From Gammaproteobacteria bacterium (GTDB lineage Bacteria > Pseudomonadota > Gammaproteobacteria > UBA6429 > Thiohalophilaceae): a stretch of 15,455 nucleotides of DNA. Position numbers and translations under genes: made by a program. Positions 15,090 through 15,455 of this stretch are shown piece after piece (positions within the stretch are counted from its first letter, which is position 1; the number at the start of each line of letters is the position of its first letter). Below the pieces are notes generated by a model, which saw only the letters and a program-made list of their open reading frames with translations, searched no databases and was not told the DNA's origin. The stretch is from the NCBI GenBank assembly GCA_029882235.1, contig JAOULB010000012.1:1-15455 (forward strand), written 5' to 3'.

Positions 15090-15455
15090 ATGAGTAAAAT
15101 CCGCACAGCCGTGGTCGGCGTGGGCTATTTGGGCAAATTTCATGCCCAGAAGTATGCGGCCTTAGCCGATTCAGAGCTTGTTGCTGTATGTGACCACAGC
15201 AAAGACATTGCCGAGCAAGTAGCCAAAGAATGTAACACCACTGCTGAGACTGATTTTACCAATCTTATCGGCAAAGTTGATGCGGTCAGTATTGTCGTCC
15301 CAACACAAAAACACTATGAAGTTGCAAAACAGTTTCTGCAAAACGACATTCATGTGTTATTAGAAAAACCGATTACTGCGACTGTCGAAGAAGCGCAGGA
15401 ACTTGTTGATATTGCCAGAGACAAACAGCTTGTTTTTCAGGTTGGTCATCTGGAA
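15090..15455 (+). CDS. Gfo/Idh/MocA-family NAD(P)-dependent oxidoreductase (N-terminal part, runs off the window end)
   Basis: The first 122 codons are visible with no stop. Family members oxidise or reduce sugars, often nucleotide-linked, with NAD(P). The Rossmann fingerprint VVGVGYLGKFHA is at 8-19, the end of strand 2 reads AVCD (32-35), and the family EKP motif is Glu92-Lys93-Pro94, followed by VFQVGHLE at the window edge. The ATG lacks a strong Shine-Dalgarno but is the only start giving a complete Rossmann N-terminus. The gene is divergent from rnhB. In several proteobacteria a relative lies next to lpxA/lpxB; the characterised example GnnA acts with GnnB to make the UDP-diamino sugar used in N-linked lipid A. 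GnnA function is an inference, because no gnnB, lpxA or lpxB is visible, so no symbol is given. Confidence 0.88.
   Translation, partial: MSKIRTAVVGVGYLGKFHAQKYAALADSELVAVCDHSKDIAEQVAKECNTTAETDFTNLIGKVDAVSIVVPTQKHYEVAKQFLQNDIHVLLEKPITATVEEAQELVDIARDKQLVFQVGHLE

Overview
The window is a chromosomal segment from a gammaproteobacterium. The evidence is gene order and protein similarity by eye: rnhB, dnaE, accA, tilS, pyrG, kdsA, eno, ftsB, ispD and ispF lie on the minus strand in the classic gammaproteobacterial order, and the proteins match E. coli lengths and catalytic residue numbering closely. A finer assignment is not possible from this sequence. A KdsA with a metal-site cysteine and a Gfo/Idh/MocA oxidoreductase beside rnhB suggest a lineage away from the enteric and Pseudomonas branch.

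Layout from high to low coordinates, which is the direction of transcription for most genes: a divergent, truncated Gfo/Idh/MocA oxidoreductase (15090 to the window end, plus strand); a 153-bp divergent intergenic region; rnhB; an HNH endonuclease-family gene; a large soluble hybrid histidine kinase (HPt-REC-REC-PAS-HisKA-HATPase); dnaE; accA with a clear extended -10 promoter; tilS; a hairpin-containing spacer; pyrG overlapping kdsA by 4 bp; eno; ftsB (TTG start with a strong Shine-Dalgarno); ispD; and the first 24 codons of ispF. No gap exceeds 300 bp.

The housekeeping genes serve genome maintenance (rnhB, dnaE), fatty-acid initiation (accA), tRNA-Ile decoding (tilS), CTP supply (pyrG), LPS inner-core Kdo synthesis (kdsA), glycolysis (eno), division (ftsB) and isoprenoid precursors (ispD, ispF). 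CTP is also the cosubstrate of IspD and of Kdo activation.

The accessory part is the HNH plus hybrid-kinase pair between rnhB and dnaE, which are usually adjacent. No CRISPR array, tRNA, IS element or phage gene was seen. The most notable items are the kinase architecture, the metal-type KdsA, the oxidoreductase that may act in lipid A sugar synthesis, and several intergenic stem-loops. I do not see convincing evidence of an entirely new multi-gene system.
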